A stretch of 64,000 nucleotides of DNA. Source: Allobosea sp. TND4EK4. GTDB lineage: Bacteria > Pseudomonadota > Alphaproteobacteria > Rhizobiales > Beijerinckiaceae. The DNA lies in NCBI RefSeq assembly GCF_900156025.1, contig NZ_FTMO01000008.1, positions 62,001 to 126,000 of the forward strand, read 5' to 3'. The position numbers were made by a program, and so were the translations under genes. This document shows positions 44,867 through 52,149 of the stretch, one piece after another; the first letter of the stretch is position 1; the number at the start of each line of letters is the position of its first letter. Below the pieces are notes generated by a model. It was not told where the DNA came from, made no database searches, and was given only the letters and a program-made list of their open reading frames with translations.

Positions 44867-44894
44867 GGCGGGGCCCATCGGCCCCGCCCTTTTA
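44867..44894 (+). terminator. Hairpin with T-run between TRAP binding protein and permease genes
   Basis: A perfect 9-bp stem GGCGGGGCC / GGCCCCGCC with loop CATC, then CTTTTAT. It lies inside the operon, 27 bases after the binding-protein stop and 20 bases before the permease start, so it likely acts as a partial terminator that lowers permease expression. Confidence 0.75.
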
Positions 44895-44913
44895 TATCCC
44901 TGGCGGGGGCGGC

Positions 44914-47217
44914 ATGAGCAAAGACGAACACAAGCCTCTGGCAACGCCGGATGTCGGCGGCGTGCCCAGCGCGGCGATCGAGCCGATCGTCGATCCGGAA
45001 CACGGCCTGCCGCCGGGCTTCGGCCCCGGCTGGGCCGGGCGCCTGCTGTTCTGGATCGCGGTGGGGTTCTCGCTGTTCCAGATCGCCACCGCCTTCAACG
45101 TGCCGCTCGGCCAGCGACTCTTCGGCATCGACATCATCGACCTGCTGCGCGCCGGTATCGCGCTCTGGGCGGTCGCCATCGTCGTTCAGGCGGCCCGACG
45201 CGCGCCTTGGCACGAGATGGCGCTGGCCTGGATTCCCATCGCCTCCGTCGTCGAACTTCTCGCCTTCTTCGAAGGCTCGATCCCCAACCAGGTGCTCCGC
45301 GCGCTTCACGTCGGCATGCTGTGCCTCGTCGCCGGCGGCCTGCTCGCCCAGCACAAGAGCCATTCCCGCGCCAGCGCCGGGTTCGCCTGGGCCTTGGCGA
45401 TCGCCGGCTTCGCTATCGGGCTCTATCAATGGTACTTCTACCAGGACCTGATCGCGCGGGCAGGCGAGCTGACTGAAGCAGACCTCGTCACCGGCGTCGC
45501 GGTCATCGTGGTGCTCTTCGTCATCTGCTGGCGCTTCATGGGGCCGGCCTTGCCGATCGTCGCCGGGCTGTTCCTGGCCTATTGCCTGCTCGGCCAGTAT
45601 CTGCCGTCGCCGCTGAACCATCGCGGCTACTCGCTCGAACAGGTCATCGAGCACATGTCGTTCGGGACGGAAGGCGTCTACGCCACGCCGACGGGCGTCT
45701 CGGCCACCTTTATCTTCCTGTTCATCCTGTTCGGCTCGTTCCTGGAGCGCGCCGGCATGATCCAGCTCTTCACCGACGTCGCGATGGGCCTCTTCGGCGG
45801 GGCTCGCGGCGGGCCGGCCAAGGTGGCGGTCTTCTCTTCGGCGCTGATGGGCACGATCTCGGGATCGGGCGTCGCGAACGTGGTCTCGACCGGGCAGTTC
45901 ACCATTCCGCTGATGAAGCGTTTCGGCTACCGCGCGGCTTTCGCGGGTGGCGTCGAGGCGACGGCCTCGATGGGCGGGCAGATCATGCCGCCGGTCATGG
46001 GTGCCGTCGCCTTCATCATGGCCGAGACGATCGACGTTCCTTACGCGGCCGTCGTGCAGGCCGCGATCGTGCCCGCGATCCTCTATTACGCCTCGGCTTT
46101 CCTGGCCGTGCATCTGGAGGCCGGCAAGCGCGGCCTGGTCGGCATGCCGCGCTCGGCCCTGCCCAGCGCAGGCAAGGCCCTCGCCGAGAAGTGGTACCTC
46201 ATCCTGCCGCTGGCGGTGCTGGTCTACCTGCTCTTCGCCGGATACACGCCGCTGTTCTCCGGCTCGGTCGGCCTGGCGCTGACGGTGGTGCTCATCCTCG
46301 GCGGGTCGCTGATGCTGGGAGTCGGGGCGCTGGCGGTTCGCGTCCTCTTCTGGGTCGGCCTCGGCCTGCTCTGCGGCCTGTTCTTCTGGTACGGCATCCT
46401 CGTCATCGTCGCGCTGGTCGTGGTGCTGATCCTTGCGAACCTGCGGACGAAGGGTGGCGCGGAAACCGTCGCGGCCTGCCGTGAGGCGCTGGCGGATGGT
46501 GCGCGGCAGGCGATCCCCGTCGGCATCGCCTGTGCCGTCGTGGGCATCGTCATCGGGACGATGACGCTGACCGGGATCGGTACCGTCTTCGGAAATGCGG
46601 TTGTCGCGGTCGGCCAGGATTCGCTGTTCCTCGCGCTGGTCCTGGCCATGATCGTCAGCCTGGTCCTCGGCATGGGCATCCCGACGATCCCGAACTACAT
46701 CATCACCTCGTCCCTGGCGGCGCCGATCCTGCTCAAGCTCGGCGTTCCGCTCATCGTCAGCCACATGTTCGTCTTCTATTTCGGCATCATGGCGGACCTG
46801 ACGCCCCCGGTCGCGCTGGCCGCCTTCGCGGCGGCGCCGATCGCCAAGGAATCGGGGTTCAAGATCGGCTTCCAGGCGCTCAAGATCGCGATGCCGGGCT
46901 TCGTCATCCCCTATATGGCGGTCTACGACCCGGCCCTGATGCTGCAGCCTCAGGAGGGCCTTTCGGGTGGGGCTTATGCGCTGGCCGCTGCCTACATCAT
47001 CTTCAAGGCGTTGCTGGCGATCGTGCTGTGGGGCTCCGCCACGATCGGCTTCATGCGGCGCGAGATGGCGATGTGGGAACGCGCCCTGGCGACGTTGGGG
47101 GTGTTGTCGCTGGTGCTCGCCTTGCCGATTACGGACGAGATCGGCTTCGCCATCGCGGCAGTCGTCATCGGCCAGCATCTCTGGCGCGCGCGCAGCGCGG
47201 CGCCAGCGGCCGTATGA
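44914..47217 (+). CDS. TRAP transporter permease, fused 4TM/12TM subunits
   Basis: A 767-residue inner-membrane protein that joins the small DctQ-like and large DctM-like TRAP subunits, as is normal for TAXI systems. Long hydrophobic helices cover most of the sequence. The DctM-type core includes FILFGSFLERAGM, SSALMGTISGSGVANVVSTG, and EATASMGGQIMPPVMGAVAF, then a second half with LGMGIPTIPNYI and LTPPVALAAFAAAPIA. The Na+-driven uptake substrate is set by the binding protein upstream. The stop overlaps the start of the DUF1850 gene by four bases (ATGA), so the three genes form one transport operon. Confidence 0.95.
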   Translation: MSKDEHKPLATPDVGGVPSAAIEPIVDPEHGLPPGFGPGWAGRLLFWIAVGFSLFQIATAFNVPLGQRLFGIDIIDLLRAGIALWAVAIVVQAARRAPWHEMALAWIPIASVVELLAFFEGSIPNQVLRALHVGMLCLVAGGLLAQHKSHSRASAGFAWALAIAGFAIGLYQWYFYQDLIARAGELTEADLVTGVAVIVVLFVICWRFMGPALPIVAGLFLAYCLLGQYLPSPLNHRGYSLEQVIEHMSFGTEGVYATPTGVSATFIFLFILFGSFLERAGMIQLFTDVAMGLFGGARGGPAKVAVFSSALMGTISGSGVANVVSTGQFTIPLMKRFGYRAAFAGGVEATASMGGQIMPPVMGAVAFIMAETIDVPYAAVVQAAIVPAILYYASAFLAVHLEAGKRGLVGMPRSALPSAGKALAEKWYLILPLAVLVYLLFAGYTPLFSGSVGLALTVVLILGGSLMLGVGALAVRVLFWVGLGLLCGLFFWYGILVIVALVVVLILANLRTKGGAETVAACREALADGARQAIPVGIACAVVGIVIGTMTLTGIGTVFGNAVVAVGQDSLFLALVLAMIVSLVLGMGIPTIPNYIITSSLAAPILLKLGVPLIVSHMFVFYFGIMADLTPPVALAAFAAAPIAKESGFKIGFQALKIAMPGFVIPYMAVYDPALMLQPQEGLSGGAYALAAAYIIFKALLAIVLWGSATIGFMRREMAMWERALATLGVLSLVLALPITDEIGFAIAAVVIGQHLWRARSAAPAAV

Positions 47218-47579
47218 GCATTTGTCTGCTCGCCGGCGCGATAGCCGTCTCGTTCGGGAGCCCCGAGATTACCTTGAGCTGGCGTCATTCCGTGCAGAAG
47301 ACGCTCTGGCAGGAGACCTGGCGCGAGACTCCGGATGGCCTTGCGCTCACGGAAGCACGGATCGAGGGGTCGGGTGCCGGCATGGATCCGCCGGATGGCG
47401 CCAAGTTGATCGACGGGTTCTGGCGATGGCATCCCGATCTGCCGGCGCTCCGCGAGGTGGTCATGCGGCGGTCCGGGGCCACGGCGGATTGGCAGATCTG
47501 CATCAGGGATACGTGCCGTGCGCTCGGCAGTTATCTGCCTGCGGAGGCCGACCCGGTCAAGCTCGCCATCTGCCGCTGA
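47214..47579 (+). CDS. DUF1850 protein linked to TRAP-TAXI transporter
   Basis: A 121-residue small protein that starts within the stop of the TRAP permease gene. The N-terminus (SICLLAGAIAVSF) is weakly hydrophobic. The family core is ITLSWRHSVQKTLWQETWR, LALTEARIEGSGAGMDPP and WQICIRDTCRALGSYL, all features of DUF1850 proteins, which are almost always encoded beside TAXI-TRAP permeases. The role is unknown; an accessory or regulatory subunit is likely from the fixed gene order. A longer opening to 47028 overlaps the permease and is rejected. Confidence 0.85.
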   Translation: MSICLLAGAIAVSFGSPEITLSWRHSVQKTLWQETWRETPDGLALTEARIEGSGAGMDPPDGAKLIDGFWRWHPDLPALREVVMRRSGATADWQICIRDTCRALGSYLPAEADPVKLAICR

Positions 47580-47685
47580 AAGCGGGAGATCGCGGCAGGC
47601 ACATCCATGCGGCACGCGGTGGAGGGCCGGTTGCAGGCCCCGCCGAACGGCAAGTGCGGATGGCGGAAGGTTGCGGCAGCCCGTA

Positions 47686-48111
47686 TCAGCGGTGAGCCAT
47701 CAGCCTCGCGCGCAAGCGCGGAGCTGCGAAATCCATGAAGAGCTTGAGCTTCTGGGGCGCGAGCCCGCGCATGGCATGCACCAGCTGGACCGGCCAGGCT
47801 GGCAGCGCGAAGGGCTCCAGCACCGTTTCGAGGCGGCCCAGCCGAACCGCCTCCGCCGCCTGATAGGACAGCACCCGGGTGATGCCCGAGCCGGCCATGG
47901 CGGCGTCGACGGCCGCTTCGGCGGTGTTGACGATGAGCCGCGGCGCGACGCTGACGCTGCGCCGCTCGCCCGCGATCAGGAAAGGCCATTCCCGGCCGGA
48001 AAACGCGCCTTCGAAGCCGATGCAGTCGTGGCCCTGCAGCGCCTGCGGATGGTCCGGACGCCCGCGGGCCGCGAGATAGTCCGGCGCGGCGCAGCAGACG
48101 GGCCCGCCCCG
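47686..48111 (-). pseudogene. 5'-truncated LysR regulator (C-terminal effector domain only)
   Basis: The minus strand carries the last roughly 140 residues of a LysR regulator. It reads PVCCAAPDYLAARGRPDHP, then LIVNTAEAAVDAAMAGSGIT, then LSYQAAEAVRLGRLETVLE and a final FMDFAAPRLRARLMAHR. The first half, with the helix-turn-helix, is missing; homology stops near 48111, where a C-terminal piece of an FMN-binding protein begins on the other strand. This is a deletion remnant and should not bind DNA. A short ATG opening at 47898 is not a real start. Confidence 0.85.
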
Positions 48112-48284
48112 AGCGCGCGCTGGTCTTCGACGTCGAGACCTTCGATTTCAACTGCCCCCAGCATATCCCGCAACGGTTCGAGGCGCAGGATGTCGCCCAG
48201 GCGCTCGCCCTTCGCGATGAGCGGATCGTGGCGCTGGAGCGGGAGCTGTCGGAGGTGAAAGCGCGCCTGGCGCGGCTATCCTGA
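48102..48284 (+). pseudogene. 5'-truncated pyridoxamine 5'-phosphate oxidase-family protein (C-terminal end only)
   Basis: The plus strand reads ARPERALVFDVETFDFNCP, then QHIPQRFEAQDVAQALALRD, then ERELSEVKARLARLS and a stop at 48282-48284. This is the C-terminal end of PNPOx-like FMN-binding proteins, where NCPQHIPQRF is a strong marker. Roughly the first two thirds of the gene is missing, and homology starts at the same point where the opposite-strand LysR fragment ends. The pair looks like a divergent LysR/PNPOx locus whose shared 5' parts and promoter were deleted. Confidence 0.8.
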
Positions 48285-48459
48285 CGAAAAGGCGGGAGCG
48301 TCGCGCTGGCAGACGCGAAGACCCGCGACCGGTTCCGCGATCATCTCCGCGTGAGCGCGTAGCCCGAAGCCGGCCCTCAGCTTTCGTCCAGCATCTCCCG
48401 GTCGCGCTGGCGCCGGCTGATTGCTGCAGTGGGGCGACGCGGCGGCCCCGCCGCCCGGG

Positions 48460-49059
48460 TCATTCCCTGCGCCTGGCCGGGTCTTCGAGCGCGGTCAGGG
48501 CGGTTTGCACGATGCCGTTCAGCAGGGCGGGCTCGGGTCGCGATCTTGCCAGCACCCGCACCCCGATCAGGACACCGAGCAGATGGCGCGCGATATCGTC
48601 CGCCGTGCTTCGCATGGCGATCGACCCGTCCCGCTGCCCGTGCTCGGCCATGCGTCTGAAGAAGCTCTCGATCTCGCCGAGCGCGGCGGTCACGAGGGCG
48701 CGCAAGGCGGGATCCTCGGGAATGCCCGCGACTGCGGCATTGATCAGCATGCAGCCCTTGCAGTCGGCGTCGGTCACCGAATGCTGGACGACCTCGCCAA
48801 GGAACTGCGCGATTGCCTGACGGGGCGGCAGTGTCTCGCAGCGACGGATACGGTCGATCAAACGCCGCTCGACATAAGCCCGCAGCGACGTTTCGTAGAG
48901 GGAGCGCTTGTCGCCGAAGGCATTGTAGAGGCTGGCCCCGGTGATGCCCATCTGCGTCGCGAGGTCGCGGACCGAGGTCGATTCATAGCCGCGGGACCAG
49001 AAGCAGCCGATCGCCGCGTCGAGCACGGCCTCCTCGTCGAATTCCCTCGGTCTGGCCAT
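48460..49059 (-). CDS. TetR family transcriptional regulator
   Basis: A 199-residue repressor-type protein. The N-terminal helix-turn-helix reads VLDAAIGCFWSRGYESTSVRDLATQMGITGASLYNAFGDKRSLY, a close match to the TetR family, and the C-terminal ligand domain contains DCKGCMLINAAVAG. It is divergent from the EamA exporter and GST genes. A near-perfect 16-bp dyad overlapping a good promoter lies between them, so it most likely represses that pair until an unknown small molecule binds. Confidence 0.93.
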   Translation of the reverse strand: MARPREFDEEAVLDAAIGCFWSRGYESTSVRDLATQMGITGASLYNAFGDKRSLYETSLRAYVERRLIDRIRRCETLPPRQAIAQFLGEVVQHSVTDADCKGCMLINAAVAGIPEDPALRALVTAALGEIESFFRRMAEHGQRDGSIAMRSTADDIARHLLGVLIGVRVLARSRPEPALLNGIVQTALTALEDPARRRE

Positions 49060-49220
49060 CGCATCCTCAACCTGCCCGGTCAGCGACCGGCACGATCTCG
49101 CTCTGCCGCAATCCTATCGCGACGGCTCTCCGCGTGGGAGCGGGCACCCAGCTGCGCAGCGCCCGTCGCGAGAGGCGCCTCGGCCTGGCACCGGAAGAAG
49201 CGAGGCCGCCGATGAAGCAG

Positions 49221-49252
49221 GTGACACAGTTCATTTTAGAACATATGATCTA
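49221..49252 (+). promoter_or_regulatory. Promoter and TetR-type operator for the EamA-GST operon
   Basis: GTGACA (49221-49226) and TATGAT (49244-49249) are spaced by 17 bases. The dyad TAGAACATATGATCTA (49237-49252; 14 of 16 bases symmetric) covers the -10 box, so repressor binding would block RNA polymerase. The site lies between tetR and the exporter gene. Confidence 0.65.
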
Positions 49253-49326
49253 GAATCTCATCAGGAGGCAAGCGAGTTGGTCCCGCCGGAGTGGGGGAGC
49301 TTGCGCGAGCCCGAAGGCCGACCACC

Positions 49327-50304
49327 ATGGCAGCGCGCAAGACCGCCGAGATCGTGACCGCCGAGATCGTGACTGCGGATGCAGGGCTCCTCGATCCGGG
49401 CATCCGCGGCCGGCGGATGCGACGGCTATCGGGATTGGCCTGGGCCAGCCTGTCCGTCCTGATCTTCTCGGGCTGGTTCGTGGTGACGCGGTTCAGCGTG
49501 ACGCGGGACCTCTCCGCATGGGACGTGGCGATGCTGCGTTTCGGCATCGGTGCGGTCCTGCTGTCTCCGGTCCTGCTGGCAGGACGCAACCGGTTGCCGG
49601 GCAGGGCCTGGCGCGAGGGCCTGCTGTTCATGTTGCTCTGGGGCGCGCCTTTCGTGCTGCTGATCGCCTTCGGACTTCAGCGCACATCGGCTGCCAGGGC
49701 TGCTGCGATCGCCCCAACCTTGATGCCGGTCTGGGCCGGCATTCTGGGCGCCGTCCTGCTCCGGCAGCGCCAGGGGATGATCCGCTGGGGCGGTTATGCC
49801 GCAATTCTCGCGGGGCTGTGCTGGCTCATCGTCGCCGGTCCGAACGGTGCCGCGCTGGACCCAGCCGGCCTCATGGCGTTGGTCGCCGCGGCGGCGCTGT
49901 GGGCGATCTACACGCTGCTGTTTCGGCGCAGCACCCTGACGCCGCTGCAGTCGGCGGCCCTGATCTGCTTCTGGTCGGCTGCGCTGCTCCTGCCGATCTA
50001 CCTTCTTTTCGGGCTCAGCCGGCTGTCTCTCGCCGCGCCGGGCGAGATCGCAATCCAGGTGGTCTACCAGGGCGTGCTGATGGGCGGCGTGTCCATCGTG
50101 GCATTCAACCGGGCCATCGCGGCGCTCGGACCGGCGGCGGCGAGCGCCGTCATTGCGCTGGTGCCGGCCATGGCCGCCGTTCTGGCCTATCCCGTGCTCG
50201 GCGAGACTCCGACCTGGTCGGACGCCCTTGCCACAGCCGTGATCGTCGCCGGCGTGTTGCTGGCGTCCCGCTCATCCTCCACCGCACAACGAGGTGCCGC
50301 ATGA
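49327..50304 (+). CDS. EamA/DMT family transporter
   Basis: A 325-residue inner-membrane protein with about ten helices in two EamA repeats. The first includes LSVLIFSGWFVVTRFSV and WGAPFVLLIAFGLQRTSAARAA; the second includes AALWAIYTLLFRR and AVIALVPAMAAVLAYPVLGETP. EamA proteins export amino acids, metabolites or drugs. The ATG at 49327 is preferred; a GTG at 49291 would add 12 residues. The N-terminus includes a 15-bp tandem duplication (TAEIV twice). The stop overlaps the GST start by four bases. Control by the divergent TetR is likely. Confidence 0.9.
   Translation: MAARKTAEIVTAEIVTADAGLLDPGIRGRRMRRLSGLAWASLSVLIFSGWFVVTRFSVTRDLSAWDVAMLRFGIGAVLLSPVLLAGRNRLPGRAWREGLLFMLLWGAPFVLLIAFGLQRTSAARAAAIAPTLMPVWAGILGAVLLRQRQGMIRWGGYAAILAGLCWLIVAGPNGAALDPAGLMALVAAAALWAIYTLLFRRSTLTPLQSAALICFWSAALLLPIYLLFGLSRLSLAAPGEIAIQVVYQGVLMGGVSIVAFNRAIAALGPAAASAVIALVPAMAAVLAYPVLGETPTWSDALATAVIVAGVLLASRSSSTAQRGAA
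49342..49371 (+). repeat. 15-bp in-frame tandem duplication at the EamA N-terminus
   Basis: ACCGCCGAGATCGTG is repeated directly and encodes TAEIV twice in the cytoplasmic lead before the first membrane helix. Confidence 0.9.
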
Positions 50305-51002
50305 TCCGCTTCTATTTTCACCCGACGCCGAACCCGGCGAAGGTCTCGCTGTTCCTCGAGGAGAGCGGCCTGCCCTATGAGGTGATCCCGGTCGATACGA
50401 GCAAGGGCGAGCAGCACGCGCCGGCTTTCCGGGCGATCAATCCCAACGGCAAGGTTCCGGCGATCGTGGATACCGAGGGGCCGGGCGGCAGGGAGGCCCG
50501 CGTCTTCGATTCGACCGCGATCCTGCTCTATCTTGCCGAGAAGACCGGCCTTTTCCTCGGCGAGCCCGAAGACCGTCCGGAGTTGCTCTCCTGGCTGCTG
50601 TTCATTGCCTCGGGCCTGGGGCCCTTCTCCGGCCAGGCGGTGCATTTCCAGCATGCGGCGCCGGAGCCTCTGCCTTATGCGATCAACCGCTATCGCCGCG
50701 AGATCGAACGCCACTACAAGGTGCTCGACGATCATCTGGCGGGCCGGGAGTTCATCGTCGGCGAGACCTTCACCGTCGCTGACATGTCGGCCTGGGGCTG
50801 GCTCGGCCGCGCGGCGCGGGTGCTGGCGACGCCGGAACGGCCTCTGGCGGGCTTTCCCCATCTCGAACGCTGGTTCGCCGCCGTCGAGCGGCGTCCCGCC
50901 GTGGCACGGGCCAAAGCGGTGGGTACCGGCCACAGCTTCAAGACCACGATCGACGAGGAGGCGCGCCGTGCGCTGTTCCCGTCGAACTATCCCGCCGCCT
51001 GA
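50301..51002 (+). CDS. Glutathione S-transferase family protein (YfcG/Ure2-like)
   Basis: A 233-residue cytosolic enzyme. The thioredoxin-like domain reads FYFHPTPNPAKVSLFLEES, NPNGKVPAIVD with cis-Pro, and FDSTAILLYLAEKTG with the glutathione contact; the helical C-terminal domain contains FIVGETFTVADMSAWGW. The pattern is like the YfcG/Ure2p group, which often has disulfide-bond reductase activity. Its ATG overlaps the EamA stop (ATGA), so conjugation or reduction by this enzyme and export by EamA may form one detoxification route controlled by TetR. That link is inferred. Confidence 0.92.
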   Translation: MIRFYFHPTPNPAKVSLFLEESGLPYEVIPVDTSKGEQHAPAFRAINPNGKVPAIVDTEGPGGREARVFDSTAILLYLAEKTGLFLGEPEDRPELLSWLLFIASGLGPFSGQAVHFQHAAPEPLPYAINRYRREIERHYKVLDDHLAGREFIVGETFTVADMSAWGWLGRAARVLATPERPLAGFPHLERWFAAVERRPAVARAKAVGTGHSFKTTIDEEARRALFPSNYPAA

Positions 51003-51083
51003 GCCCTTCGCCGCCGTCCAGACCGGCTGCGAGGTTGGCCGGCGGACATCGTGCCTGCGACTGGCCGTCCGGCAGCACGGCGG

Positions 51084-51581
51084 TCAGCGGATGTCGCGCT
51101 GGCCCAGCGTCGGCCAGAGCCGCTCTGCCCGGGCGATATAGGTCGCCGTGTCACGGAGCCAGGTCGCCCGCGTGCCGAGATCGTAGTTCAGATAGAGCCG
51201 ACCGGACACGACGCTCCAGGCCTCGGGCTCGGTCTTGACCAGATAGCCCCGGGAGGTGCCATAGGCGCAGAAGCCGCCGAAAGCCGGCAGATAGCGCAAC
51301 GGATCGGCCGCGAAGAGCGCCTTGTTCTCGGCGCTCGCAAAGCACCAGAGGGCCTCGTCGCGGACGATGCTGTGTTCGGGAAGCCCCCGTCGGGGCACAC
51401 CCTCGCGGACATAGGCGACGGGATCGAAGCCGCGAATGGCGACGCCTTGGGTCGAGCCCAACGTGTTGACGGGGATGGTCTTGGGCAGGGGCCCGCCCAT
51501 GGCGCGCGCCTGTCCTGCGAAGCCGGCGGCCGCCGCGCCCAGCAGCAGGCCGCGGCGGTTCAGGGGCAAGAGGGCGCTCAC
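51084..51581 (-). CDS. Exported YHS-domain protein
   Basis: A 165-residue protein that starts with GTG at 51581, overlapping the stop of the membrane-protein gene (GTGA). The N-terminus has a twin-arginine-like motif, NRRGLLLG, with a hydrophobic segment ending in QARA. The mature part has the YHS pattern: GVAIRGFDPVAYVREG, then WCFASAENKALFAADPLRYLP, then GGFCAYGTSRGY. YHS domains are thought to bind metals, and the conserved Cys in FCAYG fits that. Tight coupling to the upstream membrane protein suggests they work together. The function is unknown. Confidence 0.85.
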   Translation of the reverse strand: MSALLPLNRRGLLLGAAAAGFAGQARAMGGPLPKTIPVNTLGSTQGVAIRGFDPVAYVREGVPRRGLPEHSIVRDEALWCFASAENKALFAADPLRYLPAFGGFCAYGTSRGYLVKTEPEAWSVVSGRLYLNYDLGTRATWLRDTATYIARAERLWPTLGQRDIR

Positions 51582-52075
51582 CGCCTCATCTCCTTCGCCT
51601 CGAACGCCTCGAAGACATAGGCAGCGAGCCAGCCATAGATGGCATGGCCGACGAGGCTCATGAAGGACAGGCGCGGGACGTCGTTGAGCAGGAAGTGCTG
51701 GCCCGCCAGCGGGGCAAAGAAGCCCAGCGCGATGAAATAGGTGATCACGCCCCAGATCCAGCCATCGGCCGGCATGCCGAAGCTCTTCACCCAGCGCGTC
51801 AGCAGCCAGTAGCCCAGCGGATAGAACAGGAAGCCGGTGGTGAAGTGCAGCAGCTTCGCGACCGGCGTCGACAGCGACAGGCCGAACTGATGGGCGAAGA
51901 GCGACTTCACCAGCTCCGGCGGCTCGAGCGGATATTCGGCGAACCAGGCAGTGGGAACGGCGGCGAACAGCTCCCAGAAGCCGAGTCCGGCGAAGCCGCC
52001 GATCGCGAGGTTCACGACCGTGCGGGCGGAAGGCAGCGCAAAGGCTCGCGTCATGGTGTCGGTCTGCATTGTCAT
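51578..52075 (-). CDS. Small multi-pass membrane protein, unknown function
   Basis: A 165-residue inner-membrane protein with about four hydrophobic helices: TVVNLAIGGFAGLGFWELF, LHFTTGFLFYPLGYWLL, WIWGVITYFIALGFFAPLAG, and FMSLVGHAIYGWLAAYVFE. Conserved-looking His residues (AHQFG, LLHFT, GQHFL, VGHAI) could bind a metal or heme, but no known family was recognised. It is translationally coupled to the exported YHS protein gene. The start at 52075 is followed by a second ATG at 52069. Confidence 0.75.
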   Translation of the reverse strand: MTMQTDTMTRAFALPSARTVVNLAIGGFAGLGFWELFAAVPTAWFAEYPLEPPELVKSLFAHQFGLSLSTPVAKLLHFTTGFLFYPLGYWLLTRWVKSFGMPADGWIWGVITYFIALGFFAPLAGQHFLLNDVPRLSFMSLVGHAIYGWLAAYVFEAFEAKEMRR

Positions 52076-52149
52076 GGCTGGTTTCTCCTCTGGTGCAGGT
52101 CGTGGCAGGCGGCAGCGCCCGGGCTCCCGCCCGGGGCGGTCTCGAAACG

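Noticed and set aside
44848..47178. A 776-codon minus-strand frame under the TRAP permease
   Set aside because: It is Asp/Arg/Gln-rich shadow sequence opposite a clear membrane transporter.
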